Below, in pieces: positions 30,096 through 40,101 of a DNA stretch of 64,000 nucleotides (positions within the stretch are counted from its first letter, which is position 1; each line of letters starts with the position of its first letter). This DNA comes from Citrobacter koseri (GTDB taxonomy: Bacteria; Pseudomonadota; Gammaproteobacteria; Enterobacterales; Enterobacteriaceae). The notes under the pieces are model-generated. The model did no database searches, was not told the origin of the DNA, and worked only from the letters and a program-made list of their open reading frames with translations. The position numbers and the translations under genes were made by a program. Where the stretch lies: positions 793,824 through 857,823 of the forward strand of contig UAVY01000001.1 of the NCBI GenBank assembly GCA_900446925.1, in the 5' to 3' direction.

Positions 30096-30347
30096 GTGAG
30101 GACAAAAAAGGCTGAACCAAGCACTGTAGGTGAAATACTTAATGAAGAATTCTTGAAACCTATGAATATGTCTTTATGTAAATTAGCAGAATTGACAGGA
30201 ATGTCTAATAGTAGAATAAGAAAAATTATAATACATAATGATCCAATATACATAAAAGAAGCATTATTACTTGCTGAAGTATTTCACACAGATCCGGATT
30301 TTTGGATAAACTTACAAAATTTTCATCATGACTGGCATCAAAAATGA
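30096..30347 (+). CDS. HigA-like antitoxin/XRE regulator, solitary
   Basis: An 83-residue helix-turn-helix protein of the HigA type (VGEILNEEFLKPMNMSLCKLAELTGMSNSRIRKII, then LAEVFHTDPDFWINLQNFHHDW, which is the HigA tail). GTG at 30096 is preceded by AAGGTGAG and is preferred over the in-frame GTG at 30087. In complete modules higB lies beside higA; no RelE-like toxin gene is seen on either side. It may be an orphan antitoxin or an island regulator. It is divergent from nothing and faces the ABC-3C operon convergently. Confidence 0.7.
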   Translation: MRTKKAEPSTVGEILNEEFLKPMNMSLCKLAELTGMSNSRIRKIIIHNDPIYIKEALLLAEVFHTDPDFWINLQNFHHDWHQK

Positions 30348-30407
30348 AACTGATATCAAAATCTGCCGTTAATAATGTGTATTATCAACGGCGTGCATTT
30401 AACAAGA

Positions 30408-32152
30408 TTAATTATTCTCAATGCGGAATAATTTATTCTCTTGAGATAACTTCACAATGAAGTTTTTCTCGTCGCTCAATTCTTTTGGAAGTTTATCCTT
30501 CAATATAGATGCAACATACTGAATTTGAGATTTGTAACGTTCAACAAGATTAGCTATTCTGACCAGTTGATTGCCATGCATAAGTTCTTTTTTGTCATTT
30601 AACAAAAAATGAAAACAAGGAATGTTTTCTTCATCTGCAAATAAAATATATGCAATATCAAAACAAACAATTTCTCCTTGTTTTTTCCCTGAACTAAAAT
30701 TGGTATTAAATGAACTGAATTTGTATATTTTTTTTCCTGTTTTGGATGCTGTAACAATATCATATTTCAAAGCATATTGTTCACCGTATAACTCTTGAGA
30801 TACAGTTGAAAAATATTTATTGAACTTATTTACCTGAGATTGAACTTCTAGCTCAAAATCATCAGAAAATAAATTATTGTTAATAGCATCTACTTGAGCG
30901 TTTAACTCTTCGATATTCTTTTCAGTTTTTTCAATTTGGTTAATAATGGCTTCGAACTCACCTTTTTTTCGGTGTTTTTCATTCAATTCTAAGACTAATT
31001 CTTCAAGTTCATCAAACGAACCGCTTTTATTTATATTTTCAACTAGTTCTTTTTCTTTGACAAGAAGTGTAGTTAAATCTTCTTGAGTTTTACTAATCTC
31101 ACTAGTTATTACAGGTAATTCTTTTGATATGAATTTAACTTTTTCTTCAACCATTTGGTTGTGGAAGGAAAGTAATGATTCAAATTTCACCTGAATATTC
31201 TTTATATTATTACTGGCTTCAGTATATAAATCTTTCAATTGATTAGTGTCAATTTCCATCTTGCCACTTTCAATATCTTTTACCGCCTCAACTATGAGTT
31301 CTTTCCGTAATTTAAGCTTACTTAATTTTGAACCTATAGTGCTCAATTGATACTTAATATCATCCAACGCATTGAGATCATTTTCAAAGTTAGGGTTGAT
31401 ATAGAAAGTAGACTTTTTCAGATCTAAATCATTAATTTCCGAAATCAATAATGCTAGTGATGTCTCATACGCTGTGCGAGTTTGTTTAGACTCCAACCTA
31501 TTCTTGAAGGTTGTTTCCATTCGGATGCTAGCTAGCAAATTTTGTTTAAGAGCTCCTTTTCCAAAATCACATCCAAGAAGAAATAAATGAAGGGTCTCAT
31601 ATTCATCATCACGAGTAAATGAGCTTAGTGTTCTCAGCGTATGGGTGACACTGAGTTCTTTATATCTTATATTATTAGATATTATTTGGGAAAAGGTAGG
31701 CTTATTACCATAATGGCCAGGAACTAATACGTCTGTTAACGTCTCTTCAAACTCTTCGATAGTTTTTTGTAGCCCATTAATTCTTCTGATACATTTTTAC
31801 GAGAGAGAAAATTTCGCTCAATGACGATGGTCTTAGCTAGCGGATCATCTAAATTCTCAACAAGTGTTAGGGTTATTAAAACCTCAGTTTCAATCAAGAA
31901 GTTTTTAACAAGTGTATATTCGCCCTTTTTAGTTTCTGGGTCAGTATAAATGCCTTTAGCATCTGCGCCTAAACAAAAATCGACTAACATTAATACTGTT
32001 GTTTTACCAACATTATTGCCAGTGGTTTTGGTTGACTCGATTGATGCCTCATCAACTGGCGTTTCATCAACGATCAAATTCAAACCAGCATGAAACTTTA
32101 TTAAGCGTATAATCCCATCTTTATTGGCTATCTGGAGAGATTTTATGAACAT
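30408..32152 (-). CDS. ABC-3C system ABC ATPase with DUF2326 C-terminus (apparent frameshift)
   Basis: SMC/Rad50-like ATPase of an ABC-three-component system. The start at 32152 (MFIKSLQIANKDGIIRLIKFHAGLNLI) leads to Walker A TGNNVGKTT at residues 44-52, followed by MLVDFCLGAD. A frame change near 31780 connects to PGHYGNKPTFSQIISNNIRYKELS and a long coiled coil (residues ~200-400). The C-terminal DUF2326 head contains the Walker-B-like region GEIVCFDIAYILFADEENIPCFHFLLND. Total ~580 residues. It is the last gene of a three-gene operon and overlaps the middle component by 32 bp. Known ABC-3C systems are predicted conflict systems; activity is untested here. Confidence 0.82.
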
Positions 32153-32372
32153 ATTCCAATTTCCCCTTTGGATTTAATTCAACTATTCCTGCTAGGTATA
32201 ACCAGTCAAGAGATAAAACAAAAATTGATATAGACATTTCAATTTTTTTCTTTGTTTCGTAAAAAAGATCGATTAAATCAATTTCATCGAAACCTTTCAG
32301 CGCATCTATAATAAAACCGCCGTTATAATATAAGCTATCTTTAGGATGAATGTCCTTTGGTAACAGCATCAT
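32121..32372 (-). CDS. ABC-3C system middle component (MC6-like)
   Basis: An 83-residue protein beginning MMLLPKDIHPKDSLYYNGGFIIDALKG, the characteristic opening of the ABC-three-component middle component 6 group. It continues as a small winged-helix-like domain (ISIFVLSLDWLYLAGIVELNPKGKLEYV). It overlaps the end of the SMEK/CTD gene by 32 bp upstream and the ATPase start by 32 bp downstream, so the three are translated as a unit. It probably bridges the ATPase and the effector protein. It is intact. Confidence 0.82.
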   Translation of the reverse strand: MMLLPKDIHPKDSLYYNGGFIIDALKGFDEIDLIDLFYETKKKIEMSISIFVLSLDWLYLAGIVELNPKGKLEYVHKISPDSQ

Positions 32373-33322
32373 TCACTCCGTTAGGGTCTCTAAAAATTTT
32401 ACAGCGTATGAACGCGTCAACTGCAAGTATACTAACACATAGTTCCAATTCCTCTAATGGTATTTGTGTAAAATTCGCACTTTTTCTGACCGTTTCTACA
32501 GAATCTTCAATTATTTTAAAAAAATAGTTCATCACCAGTGTATTGAGAACTTAATTTAATAAAGATTGTTCTAAATGCAGATAAAACAGAAAGACTGGTG
32601 TTTCTCCCCATTTGATTGAACTCTGAATAAATACGAGAAACTTTGCCATGGTGAATTTTGTAATCATCAATAAGATATTCGGCCACATTCAAATTATTAA
32701 ATGAAATTTTATCATTCACACTGAATGGTTGCGGAAAATCTGTAGTTTCAATATTAGAAAAATCTTCCTTTGCTAACGTATTTATAACAGCTGCGATATT
32801 AGTCTCAACTAGAACATCATCAGGTTCTTCTTGTAATTCGCTTTAAGAAAGTTATGTATTTCTTTCTGCTTTGTTATATCAAGATGTAGGATGACATTAA
32901 GTATTGTTTTTACGTCATGGATATCTTTTTGGGGTATGAAGATTAAAGAATGAGGATTTTCGTATGTTTTAGTTCTTAAATCACTAGCGTCTCTTGAAAT
33001 TGATATGAACTTGAATTGATGCCCTTGATATAGACTTAAATCTTTTTTTTAAAGCCGATTCAATTTTTGTTTTAGTCGCGGTGGAAGAAACCTGTAAAAC
33101 TATCTTACTATTCTTATCGATTAGATCTATGCCTTCAAAATTATGAGTTTCTTGATTTGTATTTTCTAGGGAATATCCGAATAGCAAATTAAAAAAGTGC
33201 ACATAAAAGTCTTCACAATGAAGATGATAGTCAAGTATATTTAACTTACCTCTTACTTCAATGCTACAACATAAAAATGTTAGCTTTCTCTCACATAAAT
33301 TAAAATAAAGAGTTCTGTTCAC
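32341..33322 (-). CDS. ABC-3C system effector: SMEK domain plus ABC-3C C-terminal domain (apparent frameshifts)
   Basis: First gene of the operon. The N-terminal SMEK-type domain (LNILDYHLHCEDFYVHFFNLLFGYSLENTNQETHNFEGIDLIDKNSKIVLQVSSTATKTKIESAL) has the D...QVSS pattern of a restriction-endonuclease-like core. The middle reads FKFISISRDASDL. The C-terminal part is the ABC-3C CTD (KVSRIYSEFNQMGRNTSLSVLSAFRTIFIKLSS, FFKIIEDSVETVRKSANFTQIPLEELELCVSILAVDAFIRCKIF). Frame changes lie near 33040, 32845 and 32530, in runs of A or T. Joined length is ~327 residues. A nuclease role for SMEK is a prediction from fold. Confidence 0.78.
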
Positions 33323-33575
33323 AAATATTATCCTTAAGTTATCAATAATCCGATATTATGAACTCAGGTAGACCCGTAGAACCATCTAAAAATCTTACAA
33401 CATCTATAGGCCGGTTCAAGCCATCATGAAAAGAGTTGCGATGTTTAGCTCATCTTTTCATTCAGAAAAAGGACTTTGCCACAATTTTGCCACACTCACA
33501 ACGCGCAAAAACGCACGTAAGTGTTAAATAAGGCAAAACACTGCAACGGTAACTTGATGATCTTATAGGAAAAGA

Positions 33576-33651
33576 TGGTGCCGATAATAGGAGTCGAACC
33601 TACGACCTTCGCATTACGAATGCGCTGCTCTACCAACTGAGCTATATCGGC
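33576..33651 (-). tRNA. thrW: tRNA-Thr (anticodon CGU)
   Basis: A 76-nt cloverleaf identical in pattern to E. coli thrW: acceptor GCCGATA/TATCGGC, anticodon loop with CGT, T-loop GTTCGACTC, and encoded CCA (33576-33578). It lies downstream of proA on the same strand. It is the integration site of the adjacent island, and its 3' end belongs to the element. Confidence 0.97.
33583..33624. repeat. attR within tRNA-Thr
   Basis: An exact 42-bp direct repeat of 22620-22661. Integration restored a working tRNA gene here, with the element providing the last seven nucleotides including CCA. Confidence 0.9.
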
Positions 33652-33766
33652 CCTGAAAGGACATGACCACGAGTGTGAATCACGGGGTAGAAGGTTAAAA
33701 CTAACCGGATGATGCGTCAATAGCCTTGTGAATCAAGTGGCTGATTTTGCATCACTCCGGTTTTAA

Positions 33767-35020
33767 TTACGCACGAATGGTATCGTCACCAATGCCGATC
33801 CACTTGTAGGTGGTCAGCGCTTCCAGCCCCATTGGGCCGCGTGCGTGTAATTTTTGCGTGCTGACAGCCACTTCCGCGCCAAGGCCAAATTGTCCGCCAT
33901 CGGTAAATCGGGTTGAAGCATTGACGTAAACGGCGGACGAATCTACTTCATTCACAAAACGATCGGCGTTGCGCAGAGTGCGCGTCAGGATCGCATCGGA
34001 ATGTTGAGTGCCGTGTGCACGAATATGCGCAATCGCATCATCCAGGTCGGCCACGATTTTCACGTTCAGATCCAACGACAGGAACTCGTCGTCATACTCT
34101 TCGGCTTTCACCGCCACCACGTTAGCCGGGCCTGATTTCAGTTGGGCCAGCGCCGCATCGTCAGCATGCAGCGTGACGCCGCTTTCCGCCATTTGCTTGC
34201 TCAGCGCAGGCAGAAAACGCGCAGCGATATCCTGATGCACCAGCAGCGTTTCCACCGTGTTGCAGGTACTTGGACGCTGGATTTTCGCATTGACGATGAT
34301 CTTCAGCGCCGGCTCGATCTCCGCGCTGTCGTCAACAAAGATATGGCATACGCCAATCCCGCCGGTGATCACCGGGATCGTCGACTGCTCACGGCACAGC
34401 TTGTGCAGGCCCGCGCCGCCACGAGGGATCAGCATGTCGATGTATTTATCCATACGCAGCATTTCATTGACCAGCGCGCGATCCGGGCTGTCGATCGCCT
34501 GGACTGCGCCAGCAGGTAAGCCGCAGGCTTCCAGCGCTTGCTGAATCACCGCAACCGTTGCCGCATTGGTGCGATACGTCTCTTTACCGCCGCGCAGAAT
34601 CGCCGCGTTGCCGGTTTTCAGGCATAACGAGGCGACGTCAACGGTCACATTGGGACGCGCTTCGTAAATCACGCCAATGACGCCCAGCGGAACACGACGA
34701 CGTTCCAGACGCAGCCCGCTGTCCAGCAGACCGCCATCAATCACCTGTCCGACCGGGTCGGCCAGGTTACACACCTGACGGACGTCATCGGCAATCGCTT
34801 TCAGGCGCGCCGGTGTCAATGCCAGACGATCCAGCATCGCTTCACTGAGGCCGTTTTCGCGCGCCTCGGCAACGTCCTGGGCGTTAGCGCTCAGGATGCT
34901 TTCAGTTTGCGCTTCCAGTTCGTCCGCTATTTTTTCCAGTACGCGGTTCTTCTCGCGGCTGGAGAGTAGCGCCAGTTTGTAGGACGCCGCTTTGGCAGCA
35001 ATGCCCATTTGTTCCAGCAT
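33767..35020 (-). CDS. proA: Gamma-glutamyl phosphate reductase ProA
   Basis: Second step of proline synthesis: NADPH-dependent reduction of glutamyl-5-phosphate to glutamate-5-semialdehyde. An intact 417-residue protein of the aldehyde dehydrogenase superfamily. Visible motifs are [31 protein letters not shown], the catalytic cysteine in [12 protein letters not shown], and the C-terminal [35 protein letters not shown]. It follows proB by 11 bp in one operon. Confidence 0.97.
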   Translation of the reverse strand: MLEQMGIAAKAASYKLALLSSREKNRVLEKIADELEAQTESILSANAQDVAEARENGLSEAMLDRLALTPARLKAIADDVRQVCNLADPVGQVIDGGLLDSGLRLERRRVPLGVIGVIYEARPNVTVDVASLCLKTGNAAILRGGKETYRTNAATVAVIQQALEACGLPAGAVQAIDSPDRALVNEMLRMDKYIDMLIPRGGAGLHKLCREQSTIPVITGGIGVCHIFVDDSAEIEPALKIIVNAKIQRPSTCNTVETLLVHQDIAARFLPALSKQMAESGVTLHADDAALAQLKSGPANVVAVKAEEYDDEFLSLDLNVKIVADLDDAIAHIRAHGTQHSDAILTRTLRNADRFVNEVDSSAVYVNASTRFTDGGQFGLGAEVAVSTQKLHARGPMGLEALTTYKWIGIGDDTIRA

Positions 35021-35031
35021 ACGTCGGCTCC

Positions 35032-36134
35032 TTAACGGGTAATCATGTCATCGCGATGGACAGCGACCGGGCCATATTCATAGCCAAGAATCGCGTCAAT
35101 CTGCTGAGAGTGGTGACCAGCAATACGGCGCAGCGCGTCGCTGTTATAACGGGTGACGCCGTGGGCGATATCGCGCCCTTCCTGGTTACGGATGCGGATC
35201 ACTTCACCACGCGAAAAGTTACCTGTCACGCTTTTAATGCCTTTTGGCAATAATGAGCTACCGCGTTCCAGAATCGCAGATGTCGCCCCTTCATCCACCG
35301 TGATTTCACCGGCAGGCGGCGCGCCAAAGATCCAGCGTTTGCGGTTTTCCAGCGGGGAGGCTTGCGCATGGAAACGGGTTCCCGCAGAAATGCCTGCCAT
35401 AACATCGCCAATCACGCCCGGCTTGCTACCCGCCGCGATGATGGTGTCGATTCCGGCACGACAGGCAACGTCGGCAGCCTGCAATTTGGTGCCCATTCCC
35501 CCGGTTCCCAGGCCAGAGACGCTGTCGCCCGCAATCGCACGCAGCGCATCATCAATGCCGTACACGTCTTTAATCAGCTCAGCCTGCGGGTTGGTTCGCG
35601 GATCGGCGGTAAACAACCCTTGCTGATCGGTCAGTAACAACAATTTGTCGGCGCCCGCCAGAATGGCGGCCAGCGCGGAAAGATTGTCGTTATCGCCCAC
35701 TTTTATTTCAGCGGTCGCCACGGCATCGTTTTCATTGATGACAGGGACAATATTGTTGTCCAGCAGCGCACGCAGGGTGTCACGCGCGTTCAGGAAGCGC
35801 TCTCTGTCTTCCATATCCGCACGCGTCAGCAGCATCTGCCCGATGTGAATACCGTAGATAGAGAATAGCTGTTCCCAAAGCTGAATCAGACGACTCTGCC
35901 CACCGCCGCCAACAGTTGTTTAGACGCTATGGTCGCCGGGAGTTCCGGGTAGCCAAGATGCTCACGCCCGGCGGCAATAGCGCCCGACGTGACGATCACA
36001 ATACGATGGCCTGCGGCATGTAGCTGCGCGCATTGACGAACAAGTTCTACGATATGGGCACGGTTCAGGCGGCGCGATCCGCCCGTTAGCACACTGGTGC
36101 CGAGTTTTACCACCAGCGTCTGGCTGTCACTCAT
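35032..36134 (-). CDS. proB: Glutamate 5-kinase ProB (apparent frameshift)
   Basis: First, proline-feedback-inhibited step of proline synthesis. The ATG at 36132-36134 begins [24 protein letters not shown], the amino-acid-kinase start. After the frame change come [53 protein letters not shown] and the C-terminal PUA domain ([25 protein letters not shown]). One C is missing near 35900 (GGGCAGAG where GGGCCAGAG is expected). Corrected length is 367 residues, as in E. coli. If the deletion were real the strain would be a proline auxotroph. Confidence 0.93.
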
Positions 36135-36323
36135 GATTCTCTGCCATTCAAAATAGGGGAAAATGATATCAAACGAACGTTTTAGCAGGACTGGCCCCGG
36201 TTGCCAACAACCAGAGCACAAAGCATGAAAATTTTGTTGCGCAGGATCAGCAAGCGTAGCGGCAGTTTCTGACAATTTTATTACCGCAATAATAAATCAT
36301 CCTTTTTTAAAAATATTCTTAAT

Positions 36324-36342
36324 TTGTCATAAAACCTTCATT
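36324..36342 (+). promoter_or_regulatory. PhoB box of phoE
   Basis: TTGTCATAAAACCTTCATT fits the pho-box consensus of two 7-bp repeats separated by AAAA-type spacing. It lies ~84 bp upstream of the phoE ATG, as in E. coli, and implies induction by phosphate starvation. Confidence 0.7.
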
Positions 36343-36425
36343 GCAGAGCGTTAAAAACCCATCCTGTTTTTCACGGGGATCACTCCCAGCGAATATTAGC
36401 GCGTAATTTTAAATCAGGAATGAAA

Positions 36426-37477
36426 ATGAAAAAGAGCACTCTGGCATTAGTGGTGATGGGTATTGTTGCATCGGCATCCGTGCAGGCAGCAGAAGTGTAT
36501 AACAAAAACAGTAATAAACTGGACGTGTATGGCAAAGTAAAAGCGATGCACTACATCAGTGATGATGACAGCAAAGATGGCGACCAGACTTATATCCGCT
36601 TTGGCTTTAAAGGCGAAACGCAGATTAACGATCAGCTGACCGGTTACGGTCGCTGGAAGCTGAGTTCGCCGGTAACAAAACAGAAAGCGAAGGCGGTCAG
36701 AAAACCCGTCTGGCTTTTGCGGGTCTGAAGCTGAACGATTTCGGTTCGTTAGATTATGGTCGTAACCTGGGCGCCTTGTACGACGTTGCCGCGTGGACGG
36801 ATATGTTCCCTGAATTCGGCGGCGACGGCCTTGCACAGACCGACAACTTTATGACCAAACGCGCCAGTGGCCTGGCAACTTACCGTAACACCGATTTCTT
36901 CGGCGTTATCGATGGTCTGAACTTAACCCTGCAATATCAGGGTAAAAACGAAAACCGCGACGTCAAAAAGCAGAATGGCGACGGTTTCGGCACATCTCTG
37001 AGCTATGACTTCGGCGGCAGCGACTTCGCCATCATCGGCGCATACGCCAATTCAGACCGCACCAATGAGCAGAACCTGCAATCTCGCGGACAAGGTAAAA
37101 ACGCGGAAGGTTGGGCGACGGGTCTGAAATATGACGCCAATAACATTTACCTGGCGACTATCTATTCTGAAACCCGCAACATGGCGCCTATTTCCGGTGG
37201 TTTCGCCAATAAAGCGCAAAACTTCGAAGCGGTTGCCCAGTATCAGTTTGATTTCGGTCTGCGTCCTTCCCTGGGCTATGTTCAGTCTAAAGGCAAAGAT
37301 ATTGAAGGTATCGGTGATGAAGATATCGTGAAATATATCGATGTGGGCGCAACATATTATTTCAATAAAAATATGTCTGCGTTCGTTGATTATAAAATCA
37401 ACCAGATTGACGATGATAACAAGCTGGGCGTAAGCAGCGATGATATCGTCGCGATTGGTATGACGTACCAGTTCTGA
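36426..37477 (+). CDS. phoE: Outer-membrane phosphoporin PhoE (apparent frameshift)
   Basis: Trimeric 16-stranded anion-selective porin. [21 protein letters not shown] is the signal peptide; the in-frame ATG two codons earlier is a less likely start. The mature protein opens [22 protein letters not shown]. Constriction loop L3 contains [21 protein letters not shown], and the final strand ends [11 protein letters not shown]. One G is missing near 36655 (RWKLS where RWEAEF is expected). Corrected length is 350 residues. It is divergent from proB. Confidence 0.93.
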
Positions 37478-37489
37478 TTGTCTTAATTT

Positions 37490-37570
37490 GCCGGATGACG
37501 ACGCTCAGGCGTCTTATCCGGCCTACTCTTTTGCACTGTTGCAGGCCGGATAAGCGTAGCGTCATCCGGC
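37490..37570. repeat. REP/BIME element after phoE
   Basis: Two inverted REP units (GCCGGATGACG...TTATCCGGCCTAC and GGCCGGATAAGCG...CATCCGGC) sit between convergent phoE and crl. They match the palindromic REP family of E. coli and its relatives. Confidence 0.85.
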
Positions 37571-37581
37571 ATTATTCTATG

Positions 37582-37981
37582 TTACGCCGTTAACTTCACC
37601 GGTTCTTTGAAGTTATCGGCGGGTTCCAGCGCCAGATTCAGCGAAGTCAGCAGTGCACGCAATTTTTCATGAAACTCGCGCAGGGTGTACTCCAGGCGTT
37701 CAACCACTTCGGTCTCTTTAATCGGCACGGCGGTCCAGTTACCTTCTTTGTCAAACAGGCCAAACTGGTAGCTGTAGGTAAAGCGTTTTTCCTGCGCTTC
37801 CAGTTCCATCCACCAGCCCCAGAATTCACGTTTCTCAGGCGCTGGCTTCACGTTGACGCAAACAGCCAGGCAATCGAAAAAAAAACGATTATCTTCGCAC
37901 TGCCCTTCGCGTATATACGGGCCAAGCGCAGTGAATTTCTTGATCCAATCTACTTTTCGGGTGTCCACTCGGTAACGTCAT
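37582..37981 (-). CDS. crl: Sigma factor-binding protein Crl (apparent frameshift near start)
   Basis: Small cytoplasmic protein that helps sigma-S bind core RNA polymerase. The ATG at 37979-37981 gives [12 protein letters not shown], then one extra G near 37947 shifts the frame. The rest is [70 protein letters not shown], an almost unchanged Crl. A fallback GTG start at 37968 would give a shortened protein. Corrected length is 132 residues against 133 in E. coli. Confidence 0.9.
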
Positions 37982-38038
37982 TGCGATCTCCTTTGGTGAA
38001 GCAACTGTTTTACCAAAACAATAAAATTTAGCAATCCA

Positions 38039-39285
38039 TTAACACAATCTGTGATTGATCCAACCGGTAATTTCTTTCAGCGCAGTGTCAAAATTGCGAT
38101 ACACCGGATTAAACGGAATCTCCATCAGCTTACCGTCGGAAGATGACGAGGTGATGAGCCGGGACTCCTCTTCCGGGCTAAACGGATCGTTTTTCCAGAA
38201 GCCAGATAACATCGGCGTTGGGCAGCGTCTGCCGAGCAACCCTGCACCTTCAGTGAATAACGATTTAGCTCAACGCGCAGCGCTTCATCTGACGCATCAT
38301 GCATCCCCAGACGGCTTGCCAGCACGTCAAGATACATTTCCGGCACCGTCCCCCTGACGTTGTGAATCGCTTAACAACGCATGGACCACCGGCCCCAGAC
38401 AGGCTACCGCTTTCAGTCGCGGCGCTTCCAGGTAGGCCAGACGTACCGCAACGTTAGCGCCAAAACGAAAACCAAACGCCGCCACCCGGGTATGATCAAC
38501 CCACGGCACCCCCAGGCAGCGCTTTCAACACATGCTGATGCAGCAGACTGGAGTCCTGGGTGAGTTTCCATTTTGACGAGAATCCAACCGACGGCATATC
38601 CAGCGTCAGCATCGCCATACCGCGCGGCGCGAAGTAACGTTCGAACAGGGTGTAATAGTCCGTTTGCATGGAGTCCAGGCCGCCGCACATCAGTACGGTC
38701 GGGAACGGGCCATCCCCTTTCGGCATATGCAAAAACGCAGTGACAGGCGCGCCGCCGGGGATCGAAAACGCCATTTCACGCAGCGAGCCCGGCAAGCGTT
38801 GCGCGGCCTCTTCATACGCGCGGTTCGCCAGCGCCTGCGCCTGCTCCGCCAGCTCATCCCCTTTAAGATGCGGGTAAGCCGCAATGTTGTAGAGCGAGGA
38901 AGCGTGCAGCCAGTGACGCCCGCTGCGCTGTGAGTCTGTTTCCTGGCAGGCTTTCTGCTGCCATTCCATCGCCTGTTTCGACCATTCAAAGATCCAGTTA
39001 CCGCCACGGTAGCCAATCACCGTGTCGTACAGCTCTTTGTCGGTTCGCTCGGCTTCGCTCATTACGATACGCGCCTGCACATCAAGGATTTCTCGCGGAT
39101 CGATACCGCGCCAGATCCACATCAGACGGTTGATCATGCGATACCAGTGCGGCACGTTTTTACCATCCAGAGTGGACTGCACGGACGGCTGCGTTCCGTG
39201 ATTGAAGCGCCGGACAAGCGTCGACGTTTCAGGATGTTTGAAACGGGGGTTTAAACAGGGTTTCGCTGAGGTTAGCCTGTGACAT
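38039..39285 (-). CDS. frsA: Fermentation-respiration switch protein FrsA (apparent frameshifts)
   Basis: Alpha/beta-hydrolase family esterase linked in E. coli to EIIA-Glc and to the balance of fermentation and respiration. The start is at 39283-39285. The body reads [66 protein letters not shown]-like [19 protein letters not shown], and [32 protein letters not shown]. The ending is [23 protein letters not shown]. Frame changes near 39245, 38520, 38350 and 38240 split it. Joined length (~414) matches E. coli. Four errors in one gene are many, so real decay cannot be excluded. Confidence 0.88.
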
Positions 39286-39337
39286 TCGTGCAGCCTCCAA
39301 GGGTACTTACTGAGGCCTATTGTAACGTGTGTGCGGC

Positions 39338-39371
39338 TAAAAAAAACAACGCCCGGCATTGCCAGGCGTTG
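39338..39371 (-). terminator. gpt terminator
   Basis: The minus-strand stem CAACGCCTGGCA/TGCCGGGCGTTG is followed by a run of eight T, just after gpt. Confidence 0.8.
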
Positions 39372-39384
39372 AAAATTTCAGTGA

Positions 39385-39844
39385 TTAGCGACCAGAGATT
39401 GGCGGGACGAAATACCACGCCCATATCCCACGGCTGTTCAATCCAGGTGTCCTGCGGGATATCAATCACATAATCATCCACCAGCGGGCGGCCAGCCGGT
39501 TTAGCGAAGATAGTGACGAAATGAGCTTTAGGGTACATTTCGCGGATAGCAACAGCAGTACCGCCGGTATCGACCAGATCGTCGATCACGATGAAACCTT
39601 CACCATCGCCTTCCGCACGTTTCAGCACTTTCAGTTCGCGCTGGTTGTCGTGGTCGTAGCTGGAGATGCAAACGGTATCGACATGGCGAATACCCAACTC
39701 ACGCGCCAGCAATGCGCCCGGTACCAGACCACCACGGCTGACGGCAATAATGCCTTTCCATTGTTCAGAAGGCATCAGGCGGCTTGCCAGTTTGCGTGCG
39801 TGAATCTGCAACATGTCCCAGGTGACGACGTATTTTTCGCTCAT
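39385..39844 (-). CDS. gpt: Xanthine-guanine phosphoribosyltransferase Gpt (apparent frameshift at C-terminus)
   Basis: Purine salvage enzyme that makes XMP and GMP from the bases and [55 protein letters not shown] leads to the PRPP loop [13 protein letters not shown]. One extra T near 39413 changes the last residues; the expected ending ...[10 protein letters not shown] is recovered with a stop at 39385. Corrected length is 152 residues. The uncorrected frame runs on through the terminator to 39317. Confidence 0.95.
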
Positions 39845-40101
39845 GTGAAGTGTCCCAGCCTGTTTATCTACGGCTTAAAAATTGAGGGTGAACCAGGTTG
39901 CGCGAGATTATAGAGACCTGACGCGCTAAAAACCAGTGTTTCGCGGAATCCAGCCCTCTTTTTACGTGCTTTATACTACCCGAAGACCAGGAAAGTGGTA
40001 TTCTCAATCGCATCTCGCAAGCCCGACTTGTGGTGACAATCAATCTGCTAACCCTGTGGCCTGCAAGAAAGTTTTGCAGGACATCGTCAAGGAGACTTAT
40101 C

